Shown here in pieces: positions 17,256-25,692 of a DNA stretch of 64,000 nucleotides. The notes under the pieces were generated by a model. That model saw only the letters and a program-made list of their open reading frames with translations. It was not told the DNA's origin and made no database searches. Where the stretch lies: positions 303,105 to 367,104 of the IMG/VR virus record IMGVR_UViG_3300023174_002543, one strand, 5' to 3'. The first letter of the stretch is position 1. Every line of letters starts with the position of its first letter. Made by a program: the position numbers and the translations under genes. The stretch is from a virus.

Positions 17256-17974
17256 GGATTAGGTGTATTATTGTATGTTACGTTGCTAGGCGGAGGTGCT
17301 TGTCGTTGTCCACCTGAATAATTAGGAGTAGATTGTGCCGGGGAAGGCGCTGGTGTACTAGACCTACCGCCGTTAGACATTATACTAGAAATAACTTTAG
17401 AATAAGTTTTTGGAGAAATTCTTTGTAATTTCATCAATGACATAGAGATAATATCTGTTAGGTCAATTATATTTTCAGGACTATTTTTCATCCCTCTAAT
17501 TTTACCTAGAATCTGAATAGTCTCAGGATCAAGTTGGGATGAGGCTGCAGGTGCAGTTGGTGCGGCAGCTTGTTGAGTCTGTTGCTGACTGGATCGTTGA
17601 CCACCACTAGGTAGCATCAATGCAATATTATAAACTACACTAGCTAATTGTTGTACTGTTTGTGGACTTGGATTAGCAGTGACCGCTTGTTTAGCATTAT
17701 CTAAACTTTGTTGATATGTTCCAGGTAAATTACTAGCGTCCCAGTTATTTTTTCTAAAATACATATCTAAAAAATCATCTATATTTAAATTAGGATGAAT
17801 TTTATGTTCTCTGTTATATTGTTGTGTGAAAAGTTTGATAAAGTTTTTTTCATGTTCTGGATCAATTCCAGTAGAATTTGAACCGCGCATTTTTTTAAGT
17901 GCATATCCAGCCGCCATTTTCCATGGATCAATTCCTAAAAAGGCTTCATTAACATTAAATTCATTAGATTTCAT
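17252..17974 (-). CDS. Hypothetical virion-type protein, 240 residues
   Basis: Opens MKSNEFNVNEAF, similar to the capsid-targeting-like starts elsewhere here, and ends in a long Pro/Ser/Gln-rich low-complexity tail. It overlaps both neighbours, consistent with a late structural operon. Function unknown. Confidence 0.55.
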   Translation of the reverse strand: MKSNEFNVNEAFLGIDPWKMAAGYALKKMRGSNSTGIDPEHEKNFIKLFTQQYNREHKIHPNLNIDDFLDMYFRKNNWDASNLPGTYQQSLDNAKQAVTANPSPQTVQQLASVVYNIALMLPSGGQRSSQQQTQQAAAPTAPAASSQLDPETIQILGKIRGMKNSPENIIDLTDIISMSLMKLQRISPKTYSKVISSIMSNGGRSSTPAPSPAQSTPNYSGGQRQAPPPSNVTYNNTPNP

Positions 17975-18209
17975 CGTTTTTCCTTATACTCTTGGAAAAA
18001 CGATCCTGGTCTCTGGATTTAATAGCGTTTAATAATTTGCGTTCAAGTATCGCAGCCTTCTCACTATCATAATGTTTATTAATCATTTCTAATAAATTAA
18101 TAGCACTTGTGATGATGTTGTGGGCACGGCTCTCAATAATGTGCTTAGTGTCACGATTATTACCAATTATTTCTAATTCTTCTAAAAGGCTGCGGGTTTT
18201 CTTTTGCAT
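17964..18209 (-). CDS. Small helical hypothetical protein, 81 residues
   Basis: A charged, helical protein (MQKKTRSLLEELEIIG) in the same operon, overlapping the next gene by 11 bases. A late box lies about 20 bases upstream and AGGA precedes the start. No family recognised. Confidence 0.55.
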   Translation of the reverse strand: MQKKTRSLLEELEIIGNNRDTKHIIESRAHNIITSAINLLEMINKHYDSEKAAILERKLLNAIKSRDQDRFSKSIRKNDEI

Positions 18210-18229
18210 AATGTAAGATGTCCTACATA

Positions 18230-18237
18230 TATTTATC
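18230..18237 (-). promoter_or_regulatory. Late promoter box GATAAATA
   Basis: Minus strand, upstream of the 81-residue gene and of the two putative virion genes downstream; it overlaps the end of the helicase gene. Confidence 0.6.
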
Positions 18238-19651
18238 TTCTATTGTTCTTTAATAATGTATTAATTCTTGCACTAATAGCCGAACCCTCTACTCTTTTCT
18301 CCGGTACATCCACAGTTTCGTGGATTTTCTCATTAACTGACGTAACTGTACTTGAGGGCTTTAATCTACTCATAATGTCATTTCCTGAGGGTTGCGGGGC
18401 AGGACGATAACTATTGCTACCCTCTGGATCCGGATCTGTAATACGCAAAGTGTTCAAATCAAACGCTAATTCAATGTTCTGACCAACCCCTGAACTACTG
18501 CGAGTTTTCATTAATTGCAACTGGTATTGTCCCTTCTCACGCATATGTCTACTTGTGAAAATACCGAACACATTATCCGCGGTATTAATCTTACTAATAC
18601 CACCTGAAATATGACTATGGTCGAACTGAATTTCGTCTACCGCAGTACGATTTAACTGACTGGCCGTTACAAATAATACACGCAATTCTTTTGCTAAATT
18701 ACGCAATTCTTCCGACACATATTTGTCTTTAATAAACAAGTCGCTTGGGCTGACTTTTGCTGAAACTGGCATTAATAAATCCAAATAATCCACACATAAA
18801 AAGTCTAATTTCTTTTTATTTTTAATTTCTAACTCTTTACAATAACTACGCAAGTCATTAACTGTACTTTGTGCCGGTAGATATTTAATTTGCAATCCAC
18901 CTGACTTTTTTGCCAGCATTTTAACTTTCATTTCAACATCGTCAATACTCTTAAAGATATCACGGCTTCCCGTGTCAGTCATCATACCGTCAATACGCAT
19001 AGCACTTAGTTCTTCACTCAATTCTAATGAAATATAAGCACCATTTAATCCTGCTTGACTCCAGTTAACTGATAAGTTTTGCATGAATAATGACTTACCC
19101 GATCCTGAACCACCAGCAAAGATATTCAATTCTCCTCTGTTGAATCCACCATAAAGTTTCGCATCCATGCAGGGCCATCCCGTACTAATTTGTCCGTTAG
19201 AGTTTTTAAGCTGCATAAGCCTCCCCCTCGGGTCAGCAAAGTAATCTGTACCCATGTCTTTTGTTAAACTAATCTGTACCGCATCTTTGATTAGTTTCTC
19301 TACTGGGTTATAATCACCCTTCTCTAATAGGTCAGCACTCTTTAGAATTGCACGTTCCAACTCTTGTCTACGTGTAAACTTCTCAAACTCATCCAAGAAC
19401 CAATCATAGTGACCTTGCTCAAATTCTGTTACTGGTTCTATCTCTACGTTTGTTACTGCAACAACTTGTGCGCTGTCAGGCAACAAGTTATACTTCTCCA
19501 TGTGTTCTTTGAAAAAGCTAGCCACAGGACGTAAACTCTTATCAAAGTTGTCTGGGTTCATTATGTTCATAACCCTTACATACAATTCTGCGTTTGTCAA
19601 CATCATACGCAAGAATAATGTTTGCACATTTACATTATATTCTTCTACCAT
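18233..19651 (-). CDS. 41: Replicative DNA helicase (T4 gp41, DnaB-like)
   Basis: A 472-residue DnaB-family helicase. The Walker A GGSGSGKS is at residues 180-187, Walker B is LDFLCVDYLDLL, and the sensor-type TASQLNR and ISGG segments follow. gp41 unwinds DNA ahead of the replisome and stimulates the gp61 primase, whose gene lies directly upstream and overlaps by 17 bases. Confidence 0.95.
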   Translation of the reverse strand: MVEEYNVNVQTLFLRMMLTNAELYVRVMNIMNPDNFDKSLRPVASFFKEHMEKYNLLPDSAQVVAVTNVEIEPVTEFEQGHYDWFLDEFEKFTRRQELERAILKSADLLEKGDYNPVEKLIKDAVQISLTKDMGTDYFADPRGRLMQLKNSNGQISTGWPCMDAKLYGGFNRGELNIFAGGSGSGKSLFMQNLSVNWSQAGLNGAYISLELSEELSAMRIDGMMTDTGSRDIFKSIDDVEMKVKMLAKKSGGLQIKYLPAQSTVNDLRSYCKELEIKNKKKLDFLCVDYLDLLMPVSAKVSPSDLFIKDKYVSEELRNLAKELRVLFVTASQLNRTAVDEIQFDHSHISGGISKINTADNVFGIFTSRHMREKGQYQLQLMKTRSSSGVGQNIELAFDLNTLRITDPDPEGSNSYRPAPQPSGNDIMSRLKPSSTVTSVNEKIHETVDVPEKRVEGSAISARINTLLKNNRR

Positions 19652-20618
19652 TCATTATCTTTCTTTTTTGCATTTGTATCTTAATCTTACTGTTAGTAGC
19701 ATACTGTAATATGCTTAACAATGTAGGTAGTTTACCATATCTAACCACTGCGTCATTCACATCTTTAACATCATTGTGCCATAACGGTAAACTAACACTA
19801 TACCCTAACTCCAATGCACGGTCAGTCATCTTTAGTCCTGCTTCATCTTGATCTGGAACTACAATGATACGTTTACCTAGACTGTTTAAAATTTCTGCTT
19901 GCCCATCGCTGATATCATCATGCATTACTGCAACACCATCAATACTAATTGCATCGAAAATACCTTCGGTGACTATACACACTTGATAGTCTTGTTTTTG
20001 CTTGTTAGTATTGAACACATAACCAGGTTGCTGGTTATTTAAGTATTTAGGAATCTTATTATCTAAGAATCTACTAGTGTTACCTACGATTCTGTTCTTA
20101 TAATAGTATGGAACTACTATACGATTACTGTTGCGACCTTCGTCATTTGGAGTAACTATAAATCTATAGTTATGTATATCTATCTTGCGTTTTGTTAGAT
20201 AATCTACATATACTTTGTGTTTTGGGTTATTTACATCTAACTCTTCACCTTCAGGTAAAGGTACGTTATTAAATTTACCTGCCACACTATTCTTTTTCTT
20301 TTGTATAGTAAAGTCTAATAAGTCTTTATATTGTAAACTTTCTAAACTCCATCGTTGAATTTCGATTTCATCTACACCCAACCAAGTTAAATATTTTCTA
20401 GTGTTTTGGCTGATCGGTTTACCTAATGTGAAACTACATTTGAAGCCACAATTGAAACAATGCATTACCCAATTCTGACCTTCAAATTTAAGTCCGCCCC
20501 TACTTCTAGTATCGGGTCTATGACCGCCGTGATTAGTACAACAAGTTGCATTAAAACTTGTCCAACCATTATGTGTTTTTTTCTTTTTACTAGGAATTAG
20601 TGATAGGATATCAAACAT
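19635..20618 (-). CDS. 61: DNA primase (T4 gp61-like)
   Basis: A 327-residue primase. An N-terminal zinc site is formed by Cys26/27, His30/33 and Cys54/57. A Toprim domain follows: TEG at 217-219 and PDQDEAG at 255-261. It makes RNA primers and partners gp41. A sigma-70 promoter (TTGCTT-17-TACAAT) places its -10 only six bases before ATG with no binding site, so this mRNA may be nearly leaderless. Confidence 0.92.
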   Translation of the reverse strand: MFDILSLIPSKKKKTHNGWTSFNATCCTNHGGHRPDTRSRGGLKFEGQNWVMHCFNCGFKCSFTLGKPISQNTRKYLTWLGVDEIEIQRWSLESLQYKDLLDFTIQKKKNSVAGKFNNVPLPEGEELDVNNPKHKVYVDYLTKRKIDIHNYRFIVTPNDEGRNSNRIVVPYYYKNRIVGNTSRFLDNKIPKYLNNQQPGYVFNTNKQKQDYQVCIVTEGIFDAISIDGVAVMHDDISDGQAEILNSLGKRIIVVPDQDEAGLKMTDRALELGYSVSLPLWHNDVKDVNDAVVRYGKLPTLLSILQYATNSKIKIQMQKRKIMNGRRI

Positions 20619-20624
20619 ATTACA

Positions 20625-20653
20625 ATTGTAACATAATATCTATCAAAAAGCAA
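20625..20653 (-). promoter_or_regulatory. Sigma-70 (early) promoter for primase
   Basis: TTGCTT, 17 bases, TACAAT; the -10 ends six bases before the start codon. Confidence 0.6.
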
Positions 20654-20669
20654 TATAGATGGTATAATA

Positions 20670-21419
20670 TTATCTAGCTAAAATAGAAGTCACGTAGCCG
20701 GCTGTTCTATCAAATTGGAATCGTATATATGGATGATATCCAATGGTGTTGTATCCAAGGGTATATGTCACTGGTAAAGCGGGATCCGTAAACGCAATTA
20801 CCTCTATATTATACCAATTTGATATTCCATTGGTAGAACCCTGTATAGTTATTTGACCTACAAATTCTTCGTACCTTACTTGAAAAGTAATCTTAGGGTT
20901 ATAATTGGTAGGAAACACAGAACTATAATATATACCTGTTTGGGCATTTATAGCAGGAACTGTTAATTCCTGTGATAGAACACGTAGAGGATATACGCTA
21001 TTAACAATATCTATTTCACCCCTACCGGTACCGTTTTTATCTATTAGTCCAGGTACGTTTAATCCCAATTCATCAGGTAATTCTAAACTGTAATAGCATT
21101 TTTGTGTGTGTACATTGTTCAAACTATTGGCATTTACTCTGAGTTCAGCAATTCCTGTTACGGCCAATGTGTTTACTAAACTTTGTTGTAACAATATTTC
21201 ATTGTTATCATAACTGATTAATCTAAAGGTTATTTGCTTACCAGTAATGTTGATTGGTTTCTGTTCTTGGTTTAAGAACTGGAATTGTAATCTACTGGCG
21301 CTTCCCTTATGTAGTTTTAATGTTTTAGCGTACACGTTGTCATATCTCCTAGGTGAGGAACCCACTTCAATTACTACTATTTGTCTGGGGACATATTGAT
21401 AAATTTCAGTTGAGTACAA
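20670..21419 (-). CDS. Probable baseplate/virion protein with BppU-like N-terminus
   Basis: A 249-residue beta-rich protein. Residues about 32-65 (KLHKGSASRLQFQFLN, then ITGKQITFRLIS) resemble the immunoglobulin-like N-terminal fold of baseplate upper proteins. The start appears to be TTG 21419, preceded by AGGAGCCGGAAA. A perfect late TATAAATA lies about 18 bases upstream, divergent from the late box of the plus-strand gene at 21500. Role inferred from fold resemblance and expression class. Confidence 0.5.
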   Translation of the reverse strand: MYSTEIYQYVPRQIVVIEVGSSPRRYDNVYAKTLKLHKGSASRLQFQFLNQEQKPINITGKQITFRLISYDNNEILLQQSLVNTLAVTGIAELRVNANSLNNVHTQKCYYSLELPDELGLNVPGLIDKNGTGRGEIDIVNSVYPLRVLSQELTVPAINAQTGIYYSSVFPTNYNPKITFQVRYEEFVGQITIQGSTNGISNWYNIEVIAFTDPALPVTYTLGYNTIGYHPYIRFQFDRTAGYVTSILAR

Positions 21420-21437
21420 TTTCCGGCTCCTGTATAG

Positions 21438-21445
21438 TATTTATA
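21438..21445 (-). promoter_or_regulatory. Late promoter TATAAATA (minus)
   Basis: Perfect consensus, divergent from the plus-strand box at 21474. Confidence 0.7.
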
Positions 21446-21473
21446 TAAAATAATATATTGGTAAACTACCCAG

Positions 21474-21481
21474 TATAAATA
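21474..21481 (+). promoter_or_regulatory. Late promoter TATAAATA (plus)
   Basis: Perfect consensus 18 bases before ATG 21500. Confidence 0.7.
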
Positions 21482-21499
21482 AAGGGTGCATCTAAAATA

Positions 21500-21880
21500 A
21501 TGATTAATAACGAATTTTTCAAAAAACTCACCGAGAATCACCCCTTTATAACTGTTTGTTCCTATGCTGGTCAAGACTATGTAGGGATAGTTCAAAATAG
21601 GGACGATATTGTCACCACTATCTATGATTATGGTTCTATTATTGATGCAATATTACGTGATAGGTTCTTAGAACTAGGTGATACTTGGTGGTGGGAAAGT
21701 AACAGATTAGTTCCTATTAACATGTTTTTACGACAAGATTGGGATCCCTTTAAACCCTATCTTAGAACATTTAATAACAAAAGCCTTACTGTAGTACATG
21801 GACCAATATGCAGTATGTTAGAATTGAGCAAGCGCAAAAGTAAACGCAAGTCAATAACACTAGTCAAACGAATGTCCTGA
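21500..21880 (+). CDS. Conserved T4-like phage protein, 126 residues
   Basis: Contains GDTWWWESNRLVPINMFLR around residues 59-78 and YLRTFNNK, a signature I associate with a conserved small protein of T4-like cyanophages. Strongly basic C-terminus (KRKSKRKS). It has its own late promoter on the plus strand, and its end overlaps the minus-strand gene by 21 bases. Function unknown. Confidence 0.6.
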   Translation: MINNEFFKKLTENHPFITVCSYAGQDYVGIVQNRDDIVTTIYDYGSIIDAILRDRFLELGDTWWWESNRLVPINMFLRQDWDPFKPYLRTFNNKSLTVVHGPICSMLELSKRKSKRKSITLVKRMS

Positions 21881-22441
21881 TTCAAGTAAGTTCATATGAA
21901 CTACTACAAGTTGTGCATAAGCGATAGCATGACTTTTCTTAAAACTATACCCATCACTTCCCTTATCCCATACAGTTTCTGCTACTTCTTTCCAGGATAG
22001 TCCAATCAAATGTTTCTTGCCAGGTCTTAATAGTGCTAAGAACATTGCTAGTCTAGGTATACTATTGATTGGTTCTGGCATCTTTTGTATGCTACTATAA
22101 TGATTACTCAAATGAATAAGTTTTTCTACAAAATTCTTATCATATAGTTTCACCCAATTAGGTTCACGCATCATTTCAATTAGATGATTTTCATCTTTGA
22201 TAGCACTATAAACAAAAACATTCAATAAATCTAACTTGATATATCCTCTATTTTCTGCAACAGTATAATCTATGTTAGCCATATCATTCATGCTATCATA
22301 AGGTATATCAGTTACGTATACACCGGTCGCATGTTTACGAATAGGTTTGACATTACGCATACTTGCAGGTATATGCTGTATATGTTCTAATATACTATCT
22401 CTGTTACCAAAGTCAATATCAATGTCTGAATTGAATTTCAT
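21860..22441 (-). CDS. Mini DnaE-like protein (C-family polymerase motifs, 193 residues)
   Basis: The start MKFNSDIDIDFGNRD and following ILEHI resemble the palm motif of bacterial DNA polymerase III alpha (PDxDxDF-x-R...VIEHV). The C-terminal GYSFKKSHAIAYAQL resembles its GYGFNKSHAAAYA motif. The 1,000-residue polymerase is thus reduced to under 200 residues. Homologues in T4-like phages are of unknown role, and polymerase activity is unlikely. ATG 22441 overlaps the upstream stop as ATGA. Confidence 0.55.
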   Translation of the reverse strand: MKFNSDIDIDFGNRDSILEHIQHIPASMRNVKPIRKHATGVYVTDIPYDSMNDMANIDYTVAENRGYIKLDLLNVFVYSAIKDENHLIEMMREPNWVKLYDKNFVEKLIHLSNHYSSIQKMPEPINSIPRLAMFLALLRPGKKHLIGLSWKEVAETVWDKGSDGYSFKKSHAIAYAQLVVVHMNLLESGHSFD

Positions 22442-22860
22442 TTGCTTAAGTACTCCGCCGCACGTATACATCTTTCAGCATTATCACCTAAATTACCTAA
22501 ACCTAAATTACACTTGTGGCATAACCATCCTCTAAATTCTTCGGTTTCATGATTATGGTCTGCTACCCACACAGACTTTTTATTTTTACCATACGTAGTT
22601 AGTTCGTCTCCTGTACGTTGGCATACCGGACATTTATGATTAGATTCAACTTTTGGTGCTGACTTTTTAATCTTATTTAGAAGTTTAGTATGTTTTCTTG
22701 CACAATTTCTACATTCGTAACGTAGATATCCTTTACTCCCTTCTTTAGCAAAATATGCAGAATTTGCCGGTAATGTTTGCTTACACATAGTACAAAGTTT
22801 TGTATCCAAAGACCTGTTACTTTGATCCAGCCCGTCGAATAATTCAGTTAACATTTTCAT
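22438..22860 (-). CDS. 49: Endonuclease VII-like protein, copy 1
   Basis: A 140-residue zinc protein with C-x2-C pairs and the endonuclease VII core ADHNHETEEFRGWLCHKC followed by NLGLGNLGD. T4 gp49 resolves branched DNA during packaging; it also carries an H-N-H site in this arrangement. A paralogue lies at 23407-23805, with dexA between them. It overlaps both neighbours as ATGA. Confidence 0.8.
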   Translation of the reverse strand: MKMLTELFDGLDQSNRSLDTKLCTMCKQTLPANSAYFAKEGSKGYLRYECRNCARKHTKLLNKIKKSAPKVESNHKCPVCQRTGDELTTYGKNKKSVWVADHNHETEEFRGWLCHKCNLGLGNLGDNAERCIRAAEYLSK

Positions 22861-23414
22861 TTTCTAGGTTCTACCAATCCAACTTTAATTAATTTCATAT
22901 ATGCTTGTTGTACAACTATTGCTTGTCGTTCGGCATCTTCTACTGCCTTGTGGCTTGTTACATGACCATCAGATTTAAGTTTAACACCGCATATGTCATA
23001 GATAGTTCTAGTGTCTCTAATATTCCAAAAACTCCATGGTGGCAATTGTTTAAAGTTTCGCCATGCACTTTCCATTACAACAATATCAAAACTAGCGCCA
23101 TTACTCCATACATGACCATTGTTATACTTCCAACACCATTTGTAAAGTGTATCCATGCAATCTTTAAATGACACTCTATCTCTATCACCTAATGCTTCTT
23201 CTTGTGCGGCTTCACTTTGCTCACCCCACCAACGCAATGTATCGTCATTGATAGTACGATTGTACAACTCTGTTTGGTCTTCAATCGTAGGGCGTAACTC
23301 AAGTCTTTCGATAATGCCTTGACCTTTAGGGTCAAACAATACTGCACCGATTGTAAGTATAACACAATCAGGTCCTGTATCTAAACTCTCAATGTCAATC
23401 ATTATATCAGCCAT
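22857..23414 (-). CDS. dexA: 3'-5' exonuclease DexA
   Basis: A 185-residue DEDD exonuclease. The first motif is DIE (Asp7, Glu9) within MIDIESLDTGP; the middle region has NGASFDIVVMESAWR and the C-terminal SHKAVEDAERQ supplies the His/Asp. T4 DexA degrades DNA 3' to 5' and contributes to host DNA turnover. It overlaps endonuclease VII-like genes on both sides. Confidence 0.88.
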   Translation of the reverse strand: MADIMIDIESLDTGPDCVILTIGAVLFDPKGQGIIERLELRPTIEDQTELYNRTINDDTLRWWGEQSEAAQEEALGDRDRVSFKDCMDTLYKWCWKYNNGHVWSNGASFDIVVMESAWRNFKQLPPWSFWNIRDTRTIYDICGVKLKSDGHVTSHKAVEDAERQAIVVQQAYMKLIKVGLVEPRK

Positions 23415-23805
23415 TTTGTGTATCCCTTAAATATTTTGCCGCTTTGTCTAATAGTTCGGGGTTGTCTTTGAAATTGCCACATCCCAAATTACATTTTCTA
23501 CACAACCATCCACGAAATGTTTTTTCAATATGATTATGATCCATAACCCACGGTCTACCTTTTTTACGTAATGTTGGATTAATATTTTCATTTAATTGTT
23601 CTTCTGTTTGTTTACATATAGGACAAACATGATTGTCAGGTATAGGTGGTGCAGTTTTTCTTATTTCATTACGTTCTTTAGCTAATGCACTATCACATTC
23701 TCTACAATCAGACCGTAATTTTTTACCCCCACTATCATTGCCAAATTGATTCAATGGTTTGATACATTTGCATCTGTTACAAATCTTTGATATCAATTTT
23801 TCCAT
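23407..23805 (-). CDS. Endonuclease VII-like protein, copy 2
   Basis: A 132-residue paralogue of 22438-22860: C-x2-C ribbons, then MDHNHIEKTFRGWLCRKC and NLGCGNFKDN. It may be a second resolvase or a mobile HNH-type enzyme. Its position beside dexA mirrors that of copy 1, suggesting duplication around dexA. It overlaps the next upstream gene by 13 bases. Confidence 0.75.
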   Translation of the reverse strand: MEKLISKICNRCKCIKPLNQFGNDSGGKKLRSDCRECDSALAKERNEIRKTAPPIPDNHVCPICKQTEEQLNENINPTLRKKGRPWVMDHNHIEKTFRGWLCRKCNLGCGNFKDNPELLDKAAKYLRDTQNG

Positions 23806-24077
23806 AACTCGTACATAGTTTTAAATTTGTCTTCCCATAGTATGATTGTAACATTTCCTGATACTAAAAGAAAGTCCCAACCTATACCTCTTTCCCCGAA
23901 ATTACGTCTACACCATTTTACAATGATACTTGGGTCTTCTTTTTTACTCTTACAATCATATACATATGATTTTCTGTTTCCCCTACTCATATAAGTACGG
24001 TCAATTATCTCATATTGTATTTCGTCTTCTCTAACTGGTAGTGGTCTGAATGTACCTGTGCTAATTCCTATTGCCAT
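23793..24077 (-). CDS. Small hypothetical protein, 94 residues
   Basis: Contains DCKSKKEDPSIIVKWCRRNFGERG and ends WEDKFKTMYELWKN. The C-terminus resembles, in degraded form, the aromatic-x-L-R/K motif of the four genes upstream. Function unknown. Confidence 0.6.
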   Translation of the reverse strand: MAIGISTGTFRPLPVREDEIQYEIIDRTYMSRGNRKSYVYDCKSKKEDPSIIVKWCRRNFGERGIGWDFLLVSGNVTIILWEDKFKTMYELWKN

Positions 24078-24081
24078 AATT

Positions 24082-24306
24082 TCACCCGTATTTTAATTTA
24101 AACCAAGTACCTAAACTATCTACGTAAAAGGTAAAGATAGAATATCTTTTGCTATCAATCCAATGACCTGACACTGGATCTGTTTTTGGTGGTATATACT
24201 CAAAGTCAAAATGAATTCCTTGAACATATTTCAAATTTCTCAATTCTGACACAATCACCAATGTATCATTAGGTGATTTGTCTACTAATGTAACTACACT
24301 TGTCAT
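24082..24306 (-). CDS. Small F-x-L-K-Y motif protein, 74 residues
   Basis: Ends FYVDSLGTWFKLKYG, one of a cluster of small proteins sharing a C-terminal [FY]-x-L-[RK]-aromatic motif. It overlaps the upstream gene as ATGA. Function unknown. Confidence 0.6.
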   Translation of the reverse strand: MTSVVTLVDKSPNDTLVIVSELRNLKYVQGIHFDFEYIPPKTDPVSGHWIDSKRYSIFTFYVDSLGTWFKLKYG

Positions 24307-24539
24307 AAGAATTTTAATGAAAAATAACTTGCTAACTTATCATCTTCAAATGATAGATACCATACTAATGCTACACCGGTTACTGCACGACCGGCTATGC
24401 GTTCTTCTTTACACTTTGCAACCCAACCAACACCACCGATACTTTTCGGTAGATAATGTAATCTAGCCCCGACATTTTTTACTAACCATTGTTCTTCTCT
24501 TGGTCTTAAACTGCGTCCTAATCTTACTGTTGCTACCAT
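24303..24539 (-). CDS. Small F-x-L-K-F motif protein, 78 residues
   Basis: Ends SFEDDKLASYFSLKFL. The N-terminus is basic (RLGRSLRPREEQW). A member of the same small-protein cluster, with one base separating it from the upstream stop. Function unknown. Confidence 0.6.
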   Translation of the reverse strand: MVATVRLGRSLRPREEQWLVKNVGARLHYLPKSIGGVGWVAKCKEERIAGRAVTGVALVWYLSFEDDKLASYFSLKFL

Positions 24540-24540
24540 G

Positions 24541-24813
24541 TTATTGCCACCTCAGACTAAACCATTCAGCTTCTTTTTTAGATTTGAATATAAATGTTTT
24601 TCCTCTGGATACAAAACCTCTTTTACAATTTTTTGTTACCCAATCTCTAAGTTCAATTGATTTTTCTCTACTTCCCAATGTTAGTAACTCAACTGTGTAC
24701 CAACCGGAGCCAATCAATAATTCTTTCATAATACCAAAGTCCATCTCCTCAGCCATTTCTTTAGCCAAGTCTTCAGTGATTTGTTCTTCTAGTGATGTTG
24801 TTTTTATAGCCAT
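24541..24813 (-). CDS. Small F-x-L-R-W motif protein, 90 residues
   Basis: An acidic N-terminus (EEQITEDLAKEMAEEMD) precedes a compact domain ending FKSKKEAEWFSLRWQ. Same C-terminal motif as its neighbours; overlaps the upstream gene by 10 bases. Confidence 0.6.
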   Translation of the reverse strand: MAIKTTSLEEQITEDLAKEMAEEMDFGIMKELLIGSGWYTVELLTLGSREKSIELRDWVTKNCKRGFVSRGKTFIFKSKKEAEWFSLRWQ

Positions 24814-25040
24814 CTCAAGTTAAAATGAATTGCATCACGCTCGTCTTGAAAATAAAAATCCATATATCCTTCAGTAGGATGTGTGGAATATTTACCTCCA
24901 GGTAAGCCATAGTGTTCAATTGCCCAAGCACATGTTTCGTTCCACTTGGTAATAGTATCCCCTTCTTTCCAAGGTATACGTACCCTAGTAGCCTGCGATA
25001 CGGAGAGTGTCGGTGATTTGTTTTTTAAGTTCTGGTTCAC
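24804..25040 (-). CDS. Small F-x-L-R-W motif protein, 78 residues
   Basis: Ends YFQDERDAIHFNLRWL. The best-conserved part begins VRIPWKEGDTITKWNETCAW, recalling a cyanophage family. The start is uncertain: only GTG 25040 is available, and it lies 56 bases inside the upstream gene. Confidence 0.55.
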   Translation of the reverse strand: MNQNLKNKSPTLSVSQATRVRIPWKEGDTITKWNETCAWAIEHYGLPGGKYSTHPTEGYMDFYFQDERDAIHFNLRWL

Positions 25041-25692
25041 GATGAAATTTTAATGCCCACTGTTCTGGATTTATGTAATCAATTACTATTTTAGCATGGT
25101 CTGTGTTTAATGTCTCTAAGAAACGGCTACCGCTATCACTACAATACAACATCCAGGGACTTATTTTACCTGTTGTAATAGCATGACATATCTTGTTTGG
25201 ATTAGCATAGCGTAACACATCATTGGCTTGTATGTGAGCATCTTCAGCCAATATTGCACTATACTCTACACTTCTAGCAAGTGCATCAAACGCATCCTCT
25301 ACTCTTAGATATTCACATAGATATTTTGTATAGTTGTTATCACTAACCCAATTATCTATTTTGATATTGTCTTTTAGTAACCAGTCGATATATCTACTAG
25401 GATTTAGTACATTTACATCTACACAATAGCTACCAAATTTTGCAAACAATGCATAGTAAGGATTACGAATGAATTCCTCATACGTTTTGTTTTTAGTTTT
25501 ACTTGCGCTATGCTTACTGTAGAATTGCAACCATGATTGAAAACCTAAACGATTTCCTGCATGGTCACGATGAAGCCATCGTTGTTTGTATTCGCAAATA
25601 TGACTGAATAATGTTTTTTCACGGACAAACTCTCGCTTACAAAATTCACAACCATACTTAACCGGTTGTTCAATTACCGCTTTCTTTTTCAT
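24985..25692 (-). CDS. Conserved T4-like phage protein with C2H2-like finger
   Basis: A 235-residue protein. Residues about 15-35 (CEFCKREFVREKTLFSHIC) form a zinc-finger-like site. It then has RLGFQSWLQFY, YYALFAKFGSYC and ISPWMLYCSDSG, a layout I recall from an uncharacterised protein conserved beside the clamp-loader genes of cyanophages. It overlaps the gp62-like gene by 23 bases. A replication or late-transcription role is possible but unsupported. Confidence 0.6.
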   Translation of the reverse strand: MKKKAVIEQPVKYGCEFCKREFVREKTLFSHICEYKQRWLHRDHAGNRLGFQSWLQFYSKHSASKTKNKTYEEFIRNPYYALFAKFGSYCVDVNVLNPSRYIDWLLKDNIKIDNWVSDNNYTKYLCEYLRVEDAFDALARSVEYSAILAEDAHIQANDVLRYANPNKICHAITTGKISPWMLYCSDSGSRFLETLNTDHAKIVIDYINPEQWALKFHREPELKKQITDTLRIAGY

